DNA from: Acidobacteriota bacterium
Lineage (GTDB): Bacteria > Acidobacteriota > Vicinamibacteria > Vicinamibacterales > UBA2999
Assembly: GCA_016192845.1 (NCBI GenBank)
Contig: JACPTI010000098.1
Span: forward strand, 27,928 to 91,927
Length of the DNA stretch: 64,000 nucleotides
Direction of reading: 5' to 3'
Shown here piece by piece: positions 1 through 8,588 of the stretch. Under the pieces are notes generated by a model that had not been told where the DNA came from, searched no databases, and saw nothing but the letters and a program-made list of their open reading frames with translations. The translations under genes and the position numbers were made by a program. How positions within the stretch are numbered: the first letter of the stretch is position 1; each line of letters starts with the position of its first letter.

Positions 1-231
1 GGCCTGACCGATCGCGGCGTGCTGCGCGAAGGGCTGAAGGCCGACCTCGTCGTCTTCGACCCGGAGCGCGTGCGCGACCAGGCGACGTTCGAGCGGCCGC
101 ATCAATACCCGGAAGGTGTCTCGTACGTCCTGGTCAGCGGGCAGGTTGTCGTCGACAGGAGCCAGTTGACGTCCGCGCGCCCCGGCCGCGTGCTCTTCGG
201 TGCGGGGCGGCGCCGTACGCCTGCGAACTGA
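1..231 (+). CDS. N-acyl-D-amino-acid deacylase / D-aminoacylase, C-terminal end (partial)
   Basis: The reading frame is open from the first base of the window and stops at 229-231, so only about 76 C-terminal residues are visible. They contain the typical last strand-and-turn of the amidohydrolase fold: GVLREGLKADLVVFDPERV followed by a threat-free beta tail with SYVLVSGQVVVD. This is the usual C-terminal beta-sandwich of N-acyl-D-amino-acid deacylases and related metal-dependent hydrolases, where the phrase 'G..ADLVVFDP' is very conserved. The family hydrolyses N-acyl-D-amino acids. The metal-binding half lies outside the window, so activity cannot be judged. The gene is convergent with the small membrane-protein gene that ends one base further on. 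Confidence 0.8.
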   Translation, partial: GLTDRGVLREGLKADLVVFDPERVRDQATFERPHQYPEGVSYVLVSGQVVVDRSQLTSARPGRVLFGAGRRRTPAN

Positions 232-232
232 A

Positions 233-469
233 TTAGACCGGCTGCAGGCGGGACACCTGAACAGCAAGGCCGACGAGGGCGAGGAGTACGCCGACCAGCA
301 CGCCCACCAGCCAGGTGAACTGGCGATCGATCTTCCGGTCGACGCGGTCGAAGCGACGGTCCATATCCGTACACAACGCGCGCATTTCGGCCCGGATGTC
401 GGCCATCAATGCGCTGTGATCTTCCATCCGCCCTTCCAGGTACGCGACCCGCTCCTCCAGGCTCGCCAT
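233..469 (-). CDS. Small coiled-coil, single-pass membrane protein
   Basis: A 78-residue protein. Residues 1-48 are charged and strongly helical with a heptad-like pattern (LEERVAYLEGRME, then RRFDRVDRKIDRQ), and residues 50-72 form one hydrophobic membrane helix (TWLVGVLVGVLLALVGLAV). This resembles the widespread small proteins with an N-terminal cytoplasmic coiled coil and a C-terminal anchor; no specific function is recognised. The start is supported by a GAGGAGG ribosome-binding site eight bases upstream and by a TACAAT hexamer at 505-510 on the same strand. It converges with the deacylase gene. Confidence 0.7.
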   Translation of the reverse strand: MASLEERVAYLEGRMEDHSALMADIRAEMRALCTDMDRRFDRVDRKIDRQFTWLVGVLVGVLLALVGLAVQVSRLQPV

Positions 470-504
470 GTCGGACGCCTCCTCGATCGGGCCGCCGTGG
501 CCCG

Positions 505-510
505 ATTGTA
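505..510 (-). promoter_or_regulatory. Candidate -10 box of the small membrane-protein gene
   Basis: TACAAT on the minus strand, 35 bases before the ATG at 469. Transcription would start near 498 and leave a leader of roughly 30 bases carrying the GAGGAGG ribosome-binding site. No convincing -35 hexamer is seen at the usual distance. Confidence 0.4.
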
Positions 511-670
511 CATCGTCGTCCCAGGCATGAGGCGTGCCAGCTCAGGTCGCGTCCGGCCTGAGCGAGTTCCCGCCGAAATTCCGCCAACTCGCTTTCGTGA
601 CGCGTCATAACACGTTCGTTTCTGCACGCCCGCGCGGCGTTGACCGTGGCAGAATCTGCGTACTTCCCTC

Positions 671-797
671 ATGGCCCTCGCGCCAGGCACACGCATCGGA
701 CCGTACGAGGTGGCGGCGCCCCTCGACGCCGGCGCGATGGCGAGGTGTATCGCGCCCGCGACTCGCGGCTGGGTCGCAACGTCGCGCTGGACGGACG
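671..797 (+). pseudogene. Decayed N-terminus of a Ser/Thr protein kinase
   Basis: From the ATG at 671 the translation begins MALAPGTRIGPYEVAAPL, which is the standard opening of acidobacterial Pkn-type kinases and closely matches the intact kinase at 58724-61387 (MALAAGARLGPYEV). Around base 739 the frame shifts; in the next frame the homology continues as GEVYRARDSRLGRNVAL, the rest of the glycine-rich loop and the strand leading to the catalytic lysine. Homology stops where that lysine should be (VALDG instead of VALKV), and prfB follows at once. So this is a frameshifted and truncated relic of about 40 codons. The motif GTGGCAGAATCTGC at 646-659 precedes it and may be its old promoter. Confidence 0.75.
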
Positions 798-817
798 CTT
801 CCTGAGCCATCACACCG

Positions 818-1955
818 TTACTCCTCCTCCGCCGGCACCGCCGCGCCGAGCGTGCCGCTCGCCTTCTGCATCAGGTACGTCTTGATGAACGGATCGAGGT
901 CGCCGTCGAGCACGCGGTTGACGTCGCCCACCTCCACCTTCGTGCGGTGGTCCTTGATCATCTGGTACGGCTGCAGCACGTAGCTGCGGATCTGGCTGCC
1001 GAAGCCGATCTCTTTCTTCGCCCCGGCAATCTGCTCGAGCTTCTGCTGCTGCTCCTTCGTTCTCAGGTCGTAGAGCCGCGCCTTGAGCACCTTCATCGCC
1101 GACGAGCGGTTCTTGTGCTGCGATCGCTCGTTCTGGCACGACACGACGATGCCTGTGGGCAGATGCGTGATGCGGACCGCCGAGTCGGTCACGTTGACGT
1201 GCTGGCCCCCGGCGCCGCTCGACCGGTAAGTGTCGATGCGGAGGTCCTTTTCGTCGATCTCGACGTCGACGTCCTCGGGCAGCTCCGGCCAGACGAACAC
1301 CGACGCGAACGACGTGTGCCGCCGCGCCGCCTGATCGAACGGCGAGATGCGGACGAGCCGGTGCACGCCCGCTTCCGCCGACATGAGGCCGAACGCGTAC
1401 TCGCCGGCCACCGTGAATGTCGCGCTCTTGATCCCGGCTTCCTCGCCCGGCTGGTAGTCGATCACTTCGCGCCGGAAGCCGCGCCGCTCGGCCCATTTCA
1501 GGTACATCCGGAGCAGCATCTCGGCCCAGTCCTGTGACTCGGTGCCGCCGGCGCCGGGGTGGATCGTCACGATCGCGTTGGCGCGATCGTGCTCGCCGCC
1601 GAGCATCTTCTTCGTCTCTGCGGCTTCGACTTCGGCCTGGAACTCGTCCAGGCTGCGCGCCAGATCGGCGCCCACGTCCTCGCCCGCGTTCGCCCACTCG
1701 ACGAGCACGTCGAGGTCGTCGGCGCGCCGCTTGAGCGACTGATGGAGCGCCTGGTCCTCCTCGAGGCGCCGCCGGCGCTGCATCACCTTCTGCGCGTCGG
1801 CCTGGTTGTTCCAGAAGCCCGGCTCGGCGATCTGCTTCTCGATCTCCGCAAGCTGTTCGTCGAGGCGAGCCCCCTCAAAGATGCCTCCGCAGTTCTGCCG
1901 CCCGGCCGCTCAGGTCGTCGTACCGCCGTATCAGATCATCGATTTCGACTGCCAA
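818..1955 (-). CDS. prfB: Peptide chain release factor 2, made by programmed +1 frameshift
   Basis: RF2 recognises UGA and UAA stop codons and triggers peptide release. The gene has two frames. Frame 1 starts at a TTG at 1955 (GGAGG five bases upstream) and encodes 26 residues, LAVEIDDLIRRYDDLSGRAA and onward, to CTT TGA at 1880-1875. Slipping one base forward there continues without a break into EGARLDEQLAEIEKQIAEPG and then 322 further residues, giving 378 in total. The main frame has the RF2 anticodon-like SPF near residues 204-206, the catalytic GGQ near 249-251, and the HPGAGGTESQDW block. All sit within a residue or two of their E. coli positions. The start overlaps the end of lnt by 25 bases, so the two are probably co-transcribed. 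Confidence 0.95.
1875..1889 (-). promoter_or_regulatory. prfB: prfB programmed +1 frameshift site
   Basis: The minus-strand sequence CGG AGG CAT CTT TGA G combines the three elements of the classical RF2 autoregulatory site: an internal Shine-Dalgarno-like GGAGG, the slippery CTT codon three bases on, and an in-frame TGA. When RF2 is scarce the ribosome pauses at UGA and slips into the +1 frame. The sequence is visible directly; the mechanism is established for bacterial prfB. Confidence 0.93.
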
Positions 1956-3490
1956 ACACGCCTCCGTTCGCGAATCGTCACGAGCGCGACCATGGTGACC
2001 GCGATCGCCAGGTAGGCGGCCAGGTCGCCAATCCGCGCATACATCGTACGCCCGGTCAGCACCCGCGCCTCGCCGACGAGCCCCGCCTGCTCGAAGATCG
2101 CGGACCGCTGCACCACGCGCCCGTACGGATCGACGATGCCGCTGATGCCGGTGTTGGCGGCGCGCGCGAGGTAGCGTCCCTGCTCGATCGCCCGCATCGA
2201 CGCCAGCTCGAAGTGCTGGTACGGCGCCGACGAATATCCGTACCACGCATCGTTCGTGATCGTCGTCAGGAGCTGGCTGCCGGCGAGGACCGCATCCCGG
2301 ATGAGCGAGGGGTACACCACCTCATAGCAGATCGCCGTGTTGACGAGGTGCGGCCCCACCGGCAGCATCACCGTCGACGTCCCGGGCGCGAACTCCGCCA
2401 GCCGCTCGACGAGCGGCGACGCGAAATACAGCCACTCCTTGAACGGGATGTACTCCCCGAACGGTACGAGGTGAATCTTGCGGTACACGGCGCCCGTCTC
2501 GCCCTGGGGTGTCAGCAGGAAGGCGGCGTTGTACAGGCGAAGGACGTCGCCGCTGCGGTCCACCTGGTCGCTCCCGAACAGAATCGGCACCTGGACTTCG
2601 CGCGCCAGCGCGCGCAGCGCCGCGGCGCCCGCCGGCTCCTCCTCGAACATGAACGGCGTGGAGGATTCCGGCCAGATGACGAACTCGGCGCCCCGCCCGA
2701 CCGCGTCGCGCGTCATGGCGATGTAGGTGGTGAAGATCCGCCGCGCCTCGCGCGGGTTCCACTTGTCTTCCTGCGCGATGTTCCCCTGGAGGAGGCCGAT
2801 GCGGATCGGCGTTCCCTCACGCGTGAGGGCGCCGTCGGCGATCCGCCACGCCCCCCAGCCGCCGACGGCTGTGAGCGTAACGAAGGCCGCAGCGGCCGCC
2901 GCGCCACGCGCCCGGCCGCGGGCGACGAGCGCGTAGGCCAGCGAGCCGTTCACGTAGGCGACGAGTGCCGACAGGCCGTAGACGCCGAGCACGCTGGCCA
3001 GTTGCGCCACCGGCAGCACGGTCACCTGGCTGTTGCCGAGCGGCACCCAGGGAAACCCGCCGAACAGGTACCCGCGCAGGTACTCTGTCGCCACCCACAC
3101 AGCGGGGGCGAGCAGGAGCGCTCGGGTGCCCGCGCCACGCGCCAGCCGGCTCATGATGAGCGCCGTCAGCGCCGGGAAGAGCGCGAGGTACAACGCCAGC
3201 AGGAGCATGGCGAGCGCCGCGAGCGGGGCCGCCAGTCCGCCGAAGGTCCGCAGGACCGCCCCGGTCCAGTAGAGCGTGCCGACGAAGTAGACGAGGCCGG
3301 CGGCCAGCCCGAGCGTGAACGCGCGCAGCGCGCTCGTCGGCCGGCCCGCGTGCAGCCGTCCGCTGACCGCCAGCAGCAGCGGGACCACCGCGATCCAGGC
3401 GAAGGCGGGATGACCGAACCGGGGAAAGCTCAGCGCGAGCAGCGTGCCCGACAGCAGCGCGAGGGAGTAGTCCAATACCGCCATTTTCAC
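1931..3490 (-). CDS. lnt: Apolipoprotein N-acyltransferase
   Basis: Transfers the third acyl chain to the N-terminal cysteine of lipoproteins at the periplasmic face of the inner membrane. The 519-residue product has about seven hydrophobic N-terminal helices (residues 5-215) and then a nitrilase domain. The catalytic triad is visible: Glu275 in FVIWPESSTPF, Lys338 in YRKIHLVPFGEY, and Cys388 in NTAICYEVVYPS. These almost coincide with E. coli Glu267, Lys335 and Cys387. The start given is a GTG; an in-frame ATG two codons later (3484) is equally possible since neither has a good ribosome-binding site. Its 3' end overlaps prfB. A lipoprotein substrate candidate in this window is the amidohydrolase at 18831. 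Confidence 0.95.
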   Translation of the reverse strand: MKMAVLDYSLALLSGTLLALSFPRFGHPAFAWIAVVPLLLAVSGRLHAGRPTSALRAFTLGLAAGLVYFVGTLYWTGAVLRTFGGLAAPLAALAMLLLALYLALFPALTALIMSRLARGAGTRALLLAPAVWVATEYLRGYLFGGFPWVPLGNSQVTVLPVAQLASVLGVYGLSALVAYVNGSLAYALVARGRARGAAAAAAFVTLTAVGGWGAWRIADGALTREGTPIRIGLLQGNIAQEDKWNPREARRIFTTYIAMTRDAVGRGAEFVIWPESSTPFMFEEEPAGAAALRALAREVQVPILFGSDQVDRSGDVLRLYNAAFLLTPQGETGAVYRKIHLVPFGEYIPFKEWLYFASPLVERLAEFAPGTSTVMLPVGPHLVNTAICYEVVYPSLIRDAVLAGSQLLTTITNDAWYGYSSAPYQHFELASMRAIEQGRYLARAANTGISGIVDPYGRVVQRSAIFEQAGLVGEARVLTGRTMYARIGDLAAYLAIAVTMVALVTIRERRRVWQSKSMI

Positions 3491-3586
3491 CCGAACACTC
3501 GATTGACGGCACCTCCTGCCGGGGGCTAGACTTCGCGACGACCGTATTCATACCGCTTCACAGCGATGTTTCAGGAGAGATCCATC

Positions 3587-4891
3587 ATGACAAGAACCGG
3601 GCGAAAGACGTGGCGAGCGACACTGCTGCCCGCCGCAGGCGTGGCCACGATGGTGTGGTATCTGGCCGCAGGCGCGTTCGCGCAGAGCGCGCCGCGCTTC
3701 ATGTTCGATCCGACGTGGCCCAAGCCGCTGCCGAACAAATGGAAGATCGGCGGCGTCACGGGCCTCGCGGTCGACCGCAATGACGACGTGTGGGTGCTGA
3801 ACCGGCCGAACGATCTCACGGACATCGAGCTCCATGCCGAGCTCACCCCGCCGCTCGCCGACTGCTGCGCGCGGCCGCCGTCGATGATCCATATCAGCAA
3901 GACCGGCGACGTGATCGGATCGTTCGACGCCCCGCAGGGGCACGGCATGGACGTCGACAGCAAGGGGTTCGTCTACATCGGCCAGGACACGGTCCGCAAG
4001 TACGATCCGAAGTCGGGCAAGCTGGTTGCCGAGATCGCGCGGACGCCCGAGCGCGAGGGCGGCGGCGGCGAAGGCGGCCGCGGAGCGGCCGCGCGTGTCC
4101 CGGGACGCGGCAGCCAGGGACCGGTCGCCGGCTTCCTCACGCCGCCCGGCGGGCGCGGGCAACCGAATCCGGAAGCGGCGGCCAAGGCGGCGGCGGCGCG
4201 CGCCGAGTTCCGCAAGAAGTACCCGCCCACAACCCCGATGATCGTGGGCGGACTCGAAGAGATTCGAATCATGGAGGCCGACAACGAGATCTACGTGGCC
4301 GACAGCTATCTGGGCGGACGCGTGCTCGTGTTCGATCTCACCACCTTCGCGTTCAAGCGCGGCTGGGGCGCATACGGGAAGCCGCTGTCGCAGGTCAGCA
4401 CCAATGACGCCGACCGCGCCTACACGCCGGGCGGCCCGATGCCGAAGGAGTTCCGCGGACACCTGACACTGAACGTCTCGAACGACGGTCTCGTGTACGC
4501 GGCCGACCGCAACGCCAACCGCATCCACGTCACGACCAAGGACGGCAAGTTCGTTAAGGAATTCATCGTCGCCCCGACGACAGGCGTCGGCGGCTCCACC
4601 GGTGGCGTCGGCTTCTCGCCCGACAAGGAACAACGCCTCCTCTACATCTCCGATCTGACGAACAACAAGATCTGGTTCCTCAACCGGCAGGACGGGAAGA
4701 TCGTCGGCCAGATGGGCCAGATGGGCGACAACGGTGGCTCGTGGTACGGCCTGCACATGATTGCCGTCGACTCGCGCGGCAACGTCTATACGGGTGAAGT
4801 GTTTGCGGGTGAGCGCGTCCAGCGGTTCGTCCCCGCCGACAGCCCCAGGGGCAAGGTGCTGGAACAGCTGGCGAAAACGCCGCTGTTCTGA
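3587..4891 (+). CDS. Secreted NHL-type beta-propeller protein (first of a tandem pair)
   Basis: A 434-residue exported protein with signal peptide (MTRTGRKTWRATLLPAAG, cleaved after AGAFAQ). The mature part reads as an NHL-like propeller: FMFDPTWPKPLPNKWKIGGV, then blades with GLAVDRNDDVWVLNRPND, HGMDVDSKGFVYIGQD and LYISDLTNNKIWFLNR. A CysCys pair sits in LADCCARPPSMI. A Gly/Arg/Pro-rich low-complexity insert lies roughly at residues 152-210 between blades. The start at 3587 is preferred over an upstream ATG at 3566 because AGGAGAG lies seven bases before it. It is followed after seven bases by a close paralogue and then a Tat-exported amidohydrolase, suggesting an operon. The substrate is unknown; propellers of this type resemble peptidyl-hydroxyglycine lyases. 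Confidence 0.85.
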   Translation: MTRTGRKTWRATLLPAAGVATMVWYLAAGAFAQSAPRFMFDPTWPKPLPNKWKIGGVTGLAVDRNDDVWVLNRPNDLTDIELHAELTPPLADCCARPPSMIHISKTGDVIGSFDAPQGHGMDVDSKGFVYIGQDTVRKYDPKSGKLVAEIARTPEREGGGGEGGRGAAARVPGRGSQGPVAGFLTPPGGRGQPNPEAAAKAAAARAEFRKKYPPTTPMIVGGLEEIRIMEADNEIYVADSYLGGRVLVFDLTTFAFKRGWGAYGKPLSQVSTNDADRAYTPGGPMPKEFRGHLTLNVSNDGLVYAADRNANRIHVTTKDGKFVKEFIVAPTTGVGGSTGGVGFSPDKEQRLLYISDLTNNKIWFLNRQDGKIVGQMGQMGDNGGSWYGLHMIAVDSRGNVYTGEVFAGERVQRFVPADSPRGKVLEQLAKTPLF

Positions 4892-4898
4892 GGGCGAC

Positions 4899-6194
4899 AT
4901 GAGCATCATTCGACGCCTCGGGCTCGCCCTCGGCGCCGCCGCGGCCGCGGCGGCGATCGTCGCGACGACGAACGAAAACGCGCTGGCGCAGGCGCCGGCC
5001 GTACCGCGGTATCTCTTCGACCCGACCTGGCCGAAGACGCTGCCGAACAAATGGAAGATGGGCGGGGTCACCGGCCTCGCCGTCGACAAGGACGACAACG
5101 TCTGGGTGCTGAACCGCCCGAACGACCTGCGCGATCTCGAGCTGCAGGCCGAGCTGACGCCACCCATCGCCGACTGCTGCACGCGGCCGCCGTCGATGAT
5201 TCACTTCGACAAGGCGGGCAACGTCATCGGTTCGTTCGACGCCCCGCAGGGGCACGGGATGGACGTCGACAGCCAGGGGTTCGTCTATATCGGGCAGGAC
5301 ACGGTGCGGAAGTACGACCCCAAGACCGGCACGGTCGTCGGCGAGGTGGCCCGTGCGCCCGAGACCGAGGGTGGGCGCGGCGGCGGCGGCCGCGGTCAGG
5401 CGGCGCGCGCGCCGGGCCGCGGCGGCCCGGGGCCGACCGGTACCTTCCCGCAGCCCGCGGGCCGGGGGGCGCCGGATCCGGCCGCGCAGGAGAAGCAGCT
5501 CGCGGCGATCGCGGCCTTCCGCGCGAAGTACCCGCCGTCGACTCCGATGATCGCCGGCCAGATCGAAGAAATCCGCATCGTTGAACCCGACGGCGAGATG
5601 TACGTCGCCGACAGCTATCTGGGCGGGCGCGTGATGGTCTTCGATCTGAAGACGCTGGCGTTCAAGCGCGGCTGGGGCGCGTACGGCAAGCCGCTGGCGC
5701 AGATCAGCACCAACGACGCGGACCACGACTACACGCCGAACGGGCCGATGCCGAAGGACTTCGCCGGCCACCTGACGCTGAACGTGTCGAATGACGGGCT
5801 CGTGTACGCGGCCGACCGCAACGCGAACCGCATTCACGTCACCGACAAGAACGGAAAGTTCCTCAAGGAGTTCGTCGTGGCGCCGCAGACGGGCGCGGGC
5901 GGGTCGACCGGGGGCGTGGCCTTCTCGCCCGACCGGGAGCAGCGGCTCCTGTTCATCTCGGACCTCACGAACGACAAGATCTGGTTCCTCAACCGAGCCG
6001 ACGGCAAGGTGATCGGCGACATGGGGAGCCGCGGCGAAAACGGCGGCCAGTGGTTCGGGCTCCACATGATTGCCGTCGACTCGCAGGGGAACATCTACAC
6101 GGGCGAGGTGTTCAACGGGGAGCGGGCGCAGCGCTTCGTCCCGGCCGCGAGCACCCGCGGCAAGCTGCTCACGCAGCTTTTCGCGCTACGATGA
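4899..6194 (+). CDS. Secreted NHL-type beta-propeller protein (second of a tandem pair)
   Basis: A 431-residue paralogue of the preceding gene. The two are near-identical over long stretches, for example both carry CCxRPPSMIH, FDAPQGHGMDVDS and VSNDGLVYAADRNANRIHVT. The signal peptide is short (MSIIRRLGLALGAAAAAAAI, cleaved after ALAQ). The low-complexity insert is again present but diverged (GGRGGGGRGQAARAPGRGG), which shows that this loop evolves faster than the blades. GAGGGCGAC precedes the ATG. The stop codon overlaps the start of the amidohydrolase (ATGA), so translation is probably coupled. The pair looks like a simple tandem duplication; function is not known beyond the fold. Confidence 0.85.
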   Translation: MSIIRRLGLALGAAAAAAAIVATTNENALAQAPAVPRYLFDPTWPKTLPNKWKMGGVTGLAVDKDDNVWVLNRPNDLRDLELQAELTPPIADCCTRPPSMIHFDKAGNVIGSFDAPQGHGMDVDSQGFVYIGQDTVRKYDPKTGTVVGEVARAPETEGGRGGGGRGQAARAPGRGGPGPTGTFPQPAGRGAPDPAAQEKQLAAIAAFRAKYPPSTPMIAGQIEEIRIVEPDGEMYVADSYLGGRVMVFDLKTLAFKRGWGAYGKPLAQISTNDADHDYTPNGPMPKDFAGHLTLNVSNDGLVYAADRNANRIHVTDKNGKFLKEFVVAPQTGAGGSTGGVAFSPDREQRLLFISDLTNDKIWFLNRADGKVIGDMGSRGENGGQWFGLHMIAVDSQGNIYTGEVFNGERAQRFVPAASTRGKLLTQLFALR

Positions 6195-7243
6195 ACTACC
6201 GGCGGCGACGCTTCCTGGCCGGCCTGGCCGCGCTCGGCGCGGCCGCCGTGGCGTCGCGCGGCCGATCGCTGGCCCAGGTGGCGGCGGGTCCGACAGGACC
6301 CGCCCCACGACCCGTGCCGCATCGCATCGACGTCCACTGTCACTTCTCGGCGCCGGGATTCATCGCCGCCATCAAGGCCAGGAACACCGGCCAGCTGCCG
6401 CTGATGAACTGGAGCGTCGCCCGGACGCTCGAGGACATGGATCGCGACGGCGTGGCGACCTCCATCGTCTCGACGAGCGAGCCGGGCGTCTGGTTCGGCG
6501 ACAACGAGGCGGCGCGCCGCCTGGCCCGCGAGTGCAACGAGTACGGCGCGCGGCTGATGGCCGACTACCCGGGCCGGCTCGGGATGTTTGCGACGCTGCC
6601 GCTGCCCGACGTGGACGGCGCGCTGCGCGAGATCGAGTACGCCTTCGACACGCTCAGGGCCGACGGCGCCTGCTTCCTGAGCAGCTACCAGGGGAAGTAC
6701 CTCGGTGATCCGGCGTTTGCGCCGGTGATGGCAGAGCTCAACCGCCGCCGCGCGGTTGTCTATACGCACCCGGCCCGCGCCGAGTGCTGCGTCAACCTGC
6801 TGCCGGAAGGGCGGGCGCTCGGCATCACGCTCTCCACCGAGACGACGCTGACGATTGCGAGCGTGCTCTTCAGCGGCACGGCCGCGCGCTTTCCCGACAT
6901 CCGCTTCATCTGGTCGCACGGGGGCGGCACGATGCCGTACATCACCGGCCGGTTCGGCGTGAACGCCAACGCGAAGACGCCGGAGCTGCCGAACGGCGTC
7001 CTCTACGAAATCCAGAAGTTCTACTACGACACCGCGCAGGCGTTCAACGAGTACACGCTGCCGACCTTCACCAAGCTGGTGCCGCTCCCGCACATGCTGT
7101 TCGGCACCGACTATCCGTTCACGCGCGCGGAGACCGTCGCGCAGGGGCTGGCGAAGTTCGGGTTCAGTCCCGCCGCGCAGCGCGCGATCGAGCGCGACAA
7201 CGCGCTGGAGCTCTTCCCGCGGCTGCGGCAGGCCGTGGCGTAG
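6191..7243 (+). CDS. Tat-exported amidohydrolase-2 family protein
   Basis: A 350-residue metal-dependent hydrolase or decarboxylase of the amidohydrolase-2 (ACMSD-like) family. The N-terminus MNYRRRRFLAGLAALGAAAV is a twin-arginine signal. Metal-site signatures follow: HRIDVHCHFSAPGF (HxH), VVYTHPA with a histidine, IRFIWSHGGGTMPY with another histidine, and MLFGTDYPF with the conserved aspartate. Members of the family act on small carboxylated rings, for example 6-methylsalicylate or aminocarboxymuconate semialdehyde, but no substrate can be assigned here. It shares an ATGA overlap with the upstream propeller gene, so the three genes probably work together outside the cytoplasm. Confidence 0.85.
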   Translation: MNYRRRRFLAGLAALGAAAVASRGRSLAQVAAGPTGPAPRPVPHRIDVHCHFSAPGFIAAIKARNTGQLPLMNWSVARTLEDMDRDGVATSIVSTSEPGVWFGDNEAARRLARECNEYGARLMADYPGRLGMFATLPLPDVDGALREIEYAFDTLRADGACFLSSYQGKYLGDPAFAPVMAELNRRRAVVYTHPARAECCVNLLPEGRALGITLSTETTLTIASVLFSGTAARFPDIRFIWSHGGGTMPYITGRFGVNANAKTPELPNGVLYEIQKFYYDTAQAFNEYTLPTFTKLVPLPHMLFGTDYPFTRAETVAQGLAKFGFSPAAQRAIERDNALELFPRLRQAVA

Positions 7244-7269
7244 CCGCGCCGGGCCACGCGTTGGGGATC

Positions 7270-8574
7270 GTGGCGAGCCGAGCCGCCGCTCGACTGCTGA
7301 CCAGCGTCGTCGTCTTTACGCTCTGCGCCGAGCTGCTGGCGCTGGCGGTCTACTACGTCGAGACCGGCGCGCTCTTCTACACCCGTCGCAGGACCTATCA
7401 GGCGTTGCTCCCGACCCCCGAGGATCGGCTCGTGGTGGGCGAAGCGGTGCATCCCTATTTCGGCGTGACCCACCGGCCGGGCACGCCGTTCGACATTCCT
7501 GCGTCGCTCCGTGCGAACAGCACGGTTCCCGCCCGCCTGCGCACGAACAACTTCGGGTTCGTCTCGCCCCACGACTACCCGTTCACCAGAACGGCCGAGA
7601 GGCAGTTCGTCGTCGGCCTGTTCGGGGGGTCGGTCGGGCTGTGGTTCTGCCAGGTGGGCGCGCCGCGGATGGTCGAGCACCTCGCACGGCACCCCTTCTT
7701 CCGGACCAGGGACATCGTGCCGCTCTGCTTCAGCCACGAGGGATACAAACAGCCGCAGCAGGCGCTCGTGCTCGCGTACTTCCTGTCGCGCGGCCAGAGG
7801 TTCGACCTCGTCGTCAACCTCGACGGCTTCAACGACGTGGCGCTCGGCGCGTTCAATCACGAGCGCGGCTACGACGCCTCGATGCCGAGCGTGCAGCACC
7901 TCGACCCGCTCGTCAACCTGGTGAACCAGTCCGCGCTGACGCCGCAGAAGCTCGAATCGCTCGCCGCGATCTTCCGGGACCGGCGGCGACTGGCCGCGCT
8001 GACGGACCGCATCGCCGCAAACCGGATCGCGTCGGTAGACTTCGCCCTCGACCGGTACTACCGGCGGGTGCTCGACCGGTACACCCGGGAGCTGGGACGG
8101 TTCGCCACGCTGCCGTCGAACCCGCCCGAGAACCCGCTCATCCAGGCGACGCCTCCGGTGCGCCCGAAGGACCGCGCCGCGCTCTTCGCGGAGATCGCGG
8201 ACATCTGGGCGCAATCCTCGAGGCTCATGCACGAGATGCTGGACGCGCGCGGCGCCGTCTACGTGCACGTCCTGCAGCCCAATCAGTACTACACGAGCCG
8301 GCGCTTCTCGAAGGCCGAGGCCGCCACGGCGTTGAGCGACGCCTCGCCGTACAAGCCGAGCGTTGAGCAGGGCTATCCGCTGCTCGCCGCCGCAGGCGCC
8401 TCACAGCTGCGGGCGCGGAACGTCCGGTTCTTCGACGCGACGCGCGTGCTGGACGGGGAGCCCGCGCCCGTGTACATGGACAACTGCTGCCACTACACGC
8501 TCACCGGCAACTACCTGCTGGCGGAGTTCATCGCCGCATCGATCCTGAACGGGCCCGGGCCGTGGCAGCCGTAG
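7270..8574 (+). CDS. Membrane-anchored SGNH-type hydrolase, substrate unknown
   Basis: About 434 residues. A hydrophobic N-terminal helix (LLTSVVVFTLCAELLALAVY) is followed by a lumenal domain with all SGNH landmarks: a nucleophile-like serine in VVGLFGGSVG, the block III asparagine in NLDGFNDVA, and the Asp-His pair in YMDNCCHYTLTGN near the C-terminus. Such proteins deacylate or transfer acetyl groups on polysaccharides or lipids, but this branch is uncharacterised. No ATG is available; the GTG at 7270 is chosen, with a TTG at 7261 as alternative. The gene begins 26 bases after the amidohydrolase and converges on the MBL-fold gene. Confidence 0.7.
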   Translation: MASRAAARLLTSVVVFTLCAELLALAVYYVETGALFYTRRRTYQALLPTPEDRLVVGEAVHPYFGVTHRPGTPFDIPASLRANSTVPARLRTNNFGFVSPHDYPFTRTAERQFVVGLFGGSVGLWFCQVGAPRMVEHLARHPFFRTRDIVPLCFSHEGYKQPQQALVLAYFLSRGQRFDLVVNLDGFNDVALGAFNHERGYDASMPSVQHLDPLVNLVNQSALTPQKLESLAAIFRDRRRLAALTDRIAANRIASVDFALDRYYRRVLDRYTRELGRFATLPSNPPENPLIQATPPVRPKDRAALFAEIADIWAQSSRLMHEMLDARGAVYVHVLQPNQYYTSRRFSKAEAATALSDASPYKPSVEQGYPLLAAAGASQLRARNVRFFDATRVLDGEPAPVYMDNCCHYTLTGNYLLAEFIAASILNGPGPWQP

Positions 8575-8588
8575 CTCGCGAGCTCTGA

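Larger units (their letters stand above)
470..817. other. Intergenic stretch with a kinase relic
   Basis: The 348 bases between the small membrane-protein gene and prfB hold no intact gene. The part from 470 to about 640 carries the minus-strand promoter just described and nothing else that I recognise. The part from about 646 to 797 holds a 14-base motif and a decayed kinase N-terminus, listed separately. Confidence 0.6.

Noticed and set aside
520..540. Sigma-54 promoter (TGGCACG, then ATGC) on the minus strand upstream of the small membrane protein
   Set aside because: One mismatch in the -12 part, a nearby TACAAT that explains expression better, and no enhancer-binding protein in the window.
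1559..3529. A long open frame (about 650 codons) on the plus strand across prfB and lnt
   Set aside because: It is antisense to two well-supported genes and rich in Arg/His/Pro, as expected for the shadow frame of high-G+C coding DNA.
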